From: Angelakisella sp.
Lineage (GTDB): Bacteria; Bacillota; Clostridia; Oscillospirales; Ruminococcaceae
Assembly: GCA_020024515.1 (NCBI GenBank)
Contig: JAHHTR010000002.1
Span: forward strand, 1 to 45,354
Reading direction: 5' to 3'
DNA length: 45,354 bases
Positions 41,679 to 45,354 of the stretch are shown here, one piece after another. Position 1 is the first letter of the stretch; every line of letters begins with the position of its first letter. The notes under the pieces are model-generated. The model had not been told where the DNA came from, searched no databases, and worked only from the letters and a program-made list of their open reading frames with translations. The translations under genes and the position numbers were made by a program.

Positions 41679-43110
41679 CTTCTTCCTCTCTCCTCTTTTG
41701 TCTAATCTTCTTAACTACTACGATAACTACTACAAGAACCAGTACCGCTCCACCTACCATCAGATAGATAGGCCATTTACTTTTTTTAGGTTCAGGCATA
41801 GGATCTGTTGGCATATTAGGGAATTTGTTTTCCGGAACGAATTTTTCTTCGATATTTGTATTAAACTGTATCTTTTGTTCATGTTCAACCGCATTTGTGT
41901 CTTCATATACCATAACAATTTCACCTGAAAGTACACCTGTTTTGCTTGGTCGGATATAAAAGTCTGTTGAACCTGTTGCACCCGAAGCTAAGTTCCCTAG
42001 GTTTTTCTTTTGTCCCGGATTTGCAAACTCACCTTGAATTTCAGCAGACAAGTTAAATGCTTGTGATCTGCCTTTATTTACATAGTTCACTGTAACAAGT
42101 ATTTCTTCACCGTCAACACTCTTTTCGGGAATTTCAACACTCGTTAGCTCAAATCTGTCAAGTTGTGTTACAGGTACGGTTATAACCTCTACTCTGTCAA
42201 ATGACTTTCTTTCATTATTACCTATATATTGATAGTTCATTTTTAAAGTAATCTTTTGAGATTCTGCCTCAGAACTCGGCTTAACTGAAACTTTCATTGA
42301 TTTTGAAATAGCTTCGTTTGCCTGCAATAGCGGAATATGAATTGTATTTGAAGAATTTGTAAGTATCATTGAATCAGGGGTCTCAATAGTAAGTATCATA
42401 TTTGTTACATCTATATTTTGACTTGTGTTTCTAAGTTGCAAATTTAGTGTAAATTTATCACCTGCTGTAACATTTTCTTCATTGCCGTAAGTGTAACCAC
42501 TGATTATTACATAAGGAGTTTCAACAGCTATTTCAGGTTTTTCAAGTTCTGGTTTGGGTGGTGTAGATGGCTCTACCTTAAAAAATTCTTCAGGAATACT
42601 AAAAGGAACGCTGATTAGGGTACCATCATCTTGTAAAATCGGTAGCACAAGTTCTTTTCCAACACCTGAATATCTCATATTTTTAATTGTGATACTCGCA
42701 TATTCACCTGCTTTTGTAACATAAAAATCTGTTTGCTTATCAGCATTAGGCCTATTTGAATTATCGACAGAATTAAAAGAGCCAAAATATTTAGCTGCCA
42801 TTAGTTTATTCTCAATATCTGAGCTGGAAGCCAAATTTTTTCCGCTAAATGAAACTTCAAAATCAACGTAGTAACCTGAAAATATCTTTGGACTTCTATA
42901 CAATCCATTTGCAGGATCATATACTACTGTTGTTCCATTGGTTGTTTTGATTTTAGTTACATCTAAACGCACATTGCTCATTCCTATTGTACTGTTTGCA
43001 CTGTTATCGTTTTCACTGTTTTTAGCCTTAGCGTCTACCACACTATTTGGCAGCAACAATGTAAACATCAGTGCAAAGCATATCATCATGGAAAATACCC
43101 TTTTTTTCAT
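41665..43110 (-). CDS. Extracytoplasmic adaptor-like protein with CARDB-type domains (COG1361-like)
   Basis: A 481-residue protein with an N-terminal signal peptide (residues 1-28, MKKRVFSMMICFALMF then a VDAKA cleavage region), several immunoglobulin-like/CARDB-type beta domains (about 45-180, 190-310, 315-430), and a C-terminal transmembrane anchor (about 455-472) with a basic RQKRREEE tail inside the cell. This is the topology of COG1361-type proteins often found with MacB-like ABC pairs. It probably sits outside the membrane and works with the permease as an adaptor or sensor. Its ATG overlaps the ATPase stop in a TAATG, and its 3' end overlaps the permease start, so the three genes are translationally coupled. 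Confidence 0.8.
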   Translation of the reverse strand: MKKRVFSMMICFALMFTLLLPNSVVDAKAKNSENDNSANSTIGMSNVRLDVTKIKTTNGTTVVYDPANGLYRSPKIFSGYYVDFEVSFSGKNLASSSDIENKLMAAKYFGSFNSVDNSNRPNADKQTDFYVTKAGEYASITIKNMRYSGVGKELVLPILQDDGTLISVPFSIPEEFFKVEPSTPPKPELEKPEIAVETPYVIISGYTYGNEENVTAGDKFTLNLQLRNTSQNIDVTNMILTIETPDSMILTNSSNTIHIPLLQANEAISKSMKVSVKPSSEAESQKITLKMNYQYIGNNERKSFDRVEVITVPVTQLDRFELTSVEIPEKSVDGEEILVTVNYVNKGRSQAFNLSAEIQGEFANPGQKKNLGNLASGATGSTDFYIRPSKTGVLSGEIVMVYEDTNAVEHEQKIQFNTNIEEKFVPENKFPNMPTDPMPEPKKSKWPIYLMVGGAVLVLVVVIVVVKKIRQKRREEEDADL

Positions 43111-44450
43111 TATTTATTACCCTCCGTATTGGATTTTTCAGTATTTGTTTTATCTTCATCTTTCACTATATCTGTATATACATCTTCCGATAAATTAACA
43201 TCGTCTTTGTATTCAATAACAATCTCATCGGCATTATTTTCTTTAACAGTTACAGTTTTAAGATTACTTTTTTCGTTATCTGTCACTTCTTTTTTCGTCT
43301 CATTTTCTGTTTTTTGAATTTCTGTCTTAATTTTAGTATTTGTTTCTGTCGTTTTCTCATGTTTTGTTGTTTGGTCTACTTCTATCTTTTTCTTTTTAAA
43401 TTTATCCCAAAAACTCTTTTTATCTTTTTTCTTTTTGTCTTTTGAAGTGACTATTTTTTCACGATTAGACTTATTTTGTGCCAATCGTTTACTATCTGTT
43501 TCTTTTGGAATAGCACCTGTCTCACGTCCAATACGTAAAAACAAACTTTTTTCTATCTCATTATCTATCCTGTCTATCAATGTTTCCATAAATTTTTGAG
43601 GATTTTCCAAATCAGTAAAATTGTCTTCCAGAGCCTGAACACATACACCTTCTGTATATTCGCTTGTATATTTGAGAACTATTTTTGCAAGCTCATCATA
43701 CTGTTCATTTTGAACCATAGGCTTAACTAGTTCTCGCAGTTCGTTTGTAACATCATATAAACTGTGATTTAGCTTATCCCCTATTATTTCACCGTCAACA
43801 AGTGTTACTATTCTATCTGCATATCTTGCAAGATTTTGGTCATGGCTTACCAAAACAATAGTTATACCATAGTGACGTGAAAACTCCAAAAACAAATCCA
43901 TAATCTCACGTGTTGTACGAGTATCTAGGTTACCTGTCGGCTCATCGGCAAATACAACATCGGGCTTTGCAACAAAAGCTCGTGCAATACCGACTCTTTG
44001 TTGCTGTCCACCAGACATCTCCTTTGGCTTATGTGACATTCTTTTACCCAAGCCAACCTTTTTCAGCATTTCTTTTGCCAATTTTATTCTCTTTGTTTTT
44101 GATACTCCGCGAAATGTCATGGGAATTGCTACATTATCAATAGCAGACATTCCCTGCAACAAATTGTAGGACTGAAACACAAATCCTACATTTCTTTGAC
44201 GAAAATGAGCAAGCTGTTTTTCTGTCATTACCGATATTTTTTTATTTTTAATATAAACTTCACCACGTGTGGGTTTTTCAAGTCCCGCAAGCTGATTTAG
44301 TAAAGTAGACTTACCGGAACCCGAAGTACCCAGTATGCAACAAACCTGCCCTTTGGGTATCTCCAAATTTATACAGTCTAACGCAACTACTTTTTCATTA
44401 CCTACTCTATAAGCTTTGCGAAGGTTTACCGTTTTAATTACGCTTTCCAA
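43110..44450 (-). CDS. ABC transporter ATPase with long charged C-terminal extension
   Basis: A 446-residue protein whose first 225 residues are a MacB/LolD-type ATPase: Walker A GTSGSGKST (41-49), Q-loop near 93, signature MSGGQQQR (145-152), Walker B VVFADEP (165-171), H-loop LVSHD. Usual family members end near residue 230. Here a helical stretch (about 230-325) and a 120-residue low-complexity tail rich in K, E, T and N follow. The start is a TTG at 44448-44450, seven bases after a strong AGGAGG; no better start exists. It is the first gene of the operon with the adaptor and permease. Confidence 0.9.
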   Translation of the reverse strand: MESVIKTVNLRKAYRVGNEKVVALDCINLEIPKGQVCCILGTSGSGKSTLLNQLAGLEKPTRGEVYIKNKKISVMTEKQLAHFRQRNVGFVFQSYNLLQGMSAIDNVAIPMTFRGVSKTKRIKLAKEMLKKVGLGKRMSHKPKEMSGGQQQRVGIARAFVAKPDVVFADEPTGNLDTRTTREIMDLFLEFSRHYGITIVLVSHDQNLARYADRIVTLVDGEIIGDKLNHSLYDVTNELRELVKPMVQNEQYDELAKIVLKYTSEYTEGVCVQALEDNFTDLENPQKFMETLIDRIDNEIEKSLFLRIGRETGAIPKETDSKRLAQNKSNREKIVTSKDKKKKDKKSFWDKFKKKKIEVDQTTKHEKTTETNTKIKTEIQKTENETKKEVTDNEKSNLKTVTVKENNADEIVIEYKDDVNLSEDVYTDIVKDEDKTNTEKSNTEGNK

Positions 44451-44549
44451 ATGTCAACCTCCTGTAAGTTTTAAAAACTAACTTTCAAATTTAATAATAC
44501 CTATTTTATGTAATAAAATATAAATATATTATTAATTAAAAGCGACCAA

Positions 44550-44578
44550 TATATATATAATTCGACTTTTTATTGCAA
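44550..44578 (-). promoter_or_regulatory. Candidate promoter of the ABC operon
   Basis: On the minus strand TTGCAA (44573-44578) and TATATA (44550-44555) are spaced 17 bases, in the 289-base gap 44451-44739. The region is extremely AT-rich, so several alternatives exist. Nothing else was recognised in this gap apart from the hairpin at 44631-44661. Confidence 0.4.
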
Positions 44579-44630
44579 AATTTTTACATTTTTAAAAAAA
44601 ATATATTATATATACAAAAATAGAGACAAT

Positions 44631-44661
44631 ATACCTACTTACAATATATGCAAGTAGGTAT
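44631..44661. terminator. Hairpin after the SCP2-domain gene
   Basis: A perfect ten-base inverted repeat (44631-44640 with 44652-44661), 11-base loop. On the minus strand it lies 78 bases after the stop of the gene at 44740-45288 and is followed by a moderately U-rich stretch (UUGUCUCUAUUUUUG), so it is a plausible though not strong terminator. Confidence 0.55.
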
Positions 44662-44739
44662 GTTTTAAATCTCCGTGTTATCAGATTTTAATAAAAACAT
44701 TATCTATGTACATTAAATGTATTTATTTTGATGAAATTC

Positions 44740-45288
44740 TCATTTCTTGGATTTTACTTCCTTTTTTGCCGCTTTTTTATGTCCTGTTTTTTTGCTTTCT
44801 TTTTTATCTTCTGTTTTTACTTCTTCCTTAACTTCTGTCTTGCTCTCTGATTTTACAGTAGCTTTTTCATCTTTTTTAGACAAATCTTCCGGTGGCAGCT
44901 CTGCATTTTCTGTTTTCACTTCCTGTTTTTTGTCTTTTTTTACAGTTTTCTTTTCTTCCTTAACTTTTTTAGTTAAAATTTCTTGCAAAACAGAAACTTT
45001 TGTTGTATCACCGAAAACAACGGCACTTCCATTATCAATAGCATCTTGAAGCATAACTTTATTTGCAAAAATACCTTCAAGAACCTTTGCAGAAACATCT
45101 ATTGCCAAATTTCTGTCTTGATAATCAAATGGCTCAACATTAAGTTTATTATTTAGTACTTCAATATAAAATGTACCTTCACCATCACCAACGATATGAA
45201 ACTGATAAGCCAAATGCTCATTTATATTTTTCACATTGCCTTTACCGATTGTTTTTTTTAGTTTTTCAAATACTTCTTGATATGTCAT
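44740..45288 (-). CDS. SCP2-domain protein with Lys/Glu-rich tail
   Basis: A 182-residue protein whose first 100 residues match the SCP2 (sterol carrier protein 2-like) fold: YQFHIVGDGEGTFYIEVLNNKLNVEPFDYQDRNLAIDVSAKVLEGIF, then AIDNGSAVVFGDTTKVSVLQEIL. SCP2 domains bind hydrophobic ligands. The remaining 80 residues are a highly charged K/E/T/S tail with no predicted fold, much like the tail of the neighbouring ABC ATPase. No membrane segment or signal peptide. The ATG at 45286-45288 has GGAGG eight bases upstream; an in-frame TTG five codons before overlaps that site. A PerR-like palindrome lies at 45306-45320. The ligand is unknown. Confidence 0.8.
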   Translation of the reverse strand: MTYQEVFEKLKKTIGKGNVKNINEHLAYQFHIVGDGEGTFYIEVLNNKLNVEPFDYQDRNLAIDVSAKVLEGIFANKVMLQDAIDNGSAVVFGDTTKVSVLQEILTKKVKEEKKTVKKDKKQEVKTENAELPPEDLSKKDEKATVKSESKTEVKEEVKTEDKKESKKTGHKKAAKKEVKSKK

Positions 45289-45305
45289 ACTAAAATCCTC
45301 CAAAA

Positions 45306-45320
45306 TTATAATAATTATAT
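45306..45320 (-). promoter_or_regulatory. PerR-like palindrome before the SCP2-domain gene
   Basis: Matches the PerR box TTATAATNATTATAA at 13 of 14 defined positions, 18 bases upstream of the ATG. The region is almost all A and T, so a chance match is possible. Upstream sequence to check for a -10/-35 ends with the window. Confidence 0.35.
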
Positions 45321-45354
45321 TATTCTTAAAATATATATAAAAATATAAGTTAAT

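Noticed and set aside
41232..41928. Two plus-strand open frames of about 160 codons
   Set aside because: Opposite the permease and adaptor genes; no start signals and no recognisable protein.
44451..44739. A riboswitch or small RNA gene in the intergenic gap
   Set aside because: Only one simple ten-base hairpin is present; no conserved riboswitch core or multi-helix fold could be recognised.
1..45354. CRISPR arrays, tRNA or rRNA genes, insertion sequences
   Set aside because: No regularly spaced repeats, no cloverleaf-like stretches with a conserved T-loop, and no transposase-like proteins or terminal inverted repeats were seen.

Overview
The window is chromosomal DNA of a low-GC, AT-rich Gram-positive bacterium of the class Clostridia. 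The basis is gene content and synteny typical of Clostridia: spoIIIAH-asp23-nusB-xseA-xseB-ispA, then tlyA-nadK-argR-recN; miaB-ylbF-mutS-mutL-miaA; sepF-ylmH-divIVA-lspA-rluD. Further support comes from Firmicutes-type regulatory sites, strong GGAGG ribosome binding sites and frequent GTG/TTG starts. The exact genus cannot be read from the sequence. Nearly all genes lie on the minus strand. Only the first gene and the tyrosine recombinase are on plus. I see no tRNA, rRNA, CRISPR array, IS element or prophage.

Layout. 1-5.9 kb is a mosaic of single genes: a small helical protein, BioY with a perfect promoter and a candidate BirA operator, SOS-controlled DNA polymerase IV (dinB) with two LexA-like boxes, catalase, a Xer-type recombinase and a small membrane protein that may be a diverged SpoIIM. 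5.9-11.2 kb is the envelope and cell-division stretch: DUF368 lipid-carrier transporter, ComEA-like protein, RluD, LspA, DivIVA, YlmH and SepF, the last five starting from a good promoter at 11.28-11.31 kb. 11.4-20.3 kb holds an HlyD-like protein, MiaA, MutL, MutS, YlbF and MiaB (mismatch repair and tRNA A37 modification). 20.5-28.9 kb holds RecN, ArgR, NAD kinase, TlyA, a PAP2-like membrane protein, polyprenyl synthase, XseB, XseA, NusB, Asp23 and SpoIIIAH. 29-35.1 kb holds a flavin reductase and a ParC-CinA-ParE topoisomerase group behind a broken kinase-like gene. 35.2-40 kb is uvrA-uvrB. 40.3-45.3 kb is a tightly coupled ABC ATPase / extracellular adaptor / FtsX-type permease operon and an SCP2-domain protein.

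Theme. DNA repair dominates (dinB, mutL, mutS, recN, xseAB, uvrAB), alongside chromosome topology (parC, parE) and dimer resolution (xer). Several neighbours that usually accompany these clusters are missing from their slots: spoIIIAA-AG, spoIVB/spo0A, dxs, hfq and the yggT/yggS genes. This points to rearrangement or loss, including probable erosion of sporulation. The most notable points are the orphan spoIIIAH, a miaA gene whose best-placed start codon is ATA, a topology-modulation (FlaR-like) pseudogene broken by a nonsense codon and a damaged P-loop, two LexA boxes in the dinB promoter, a terminator squeezed between nusB and xseA, a hairpin that hides the ribosome binding site of the gene at 5227-5814, and the three-gene ABC system with an unusual ATPase tail.
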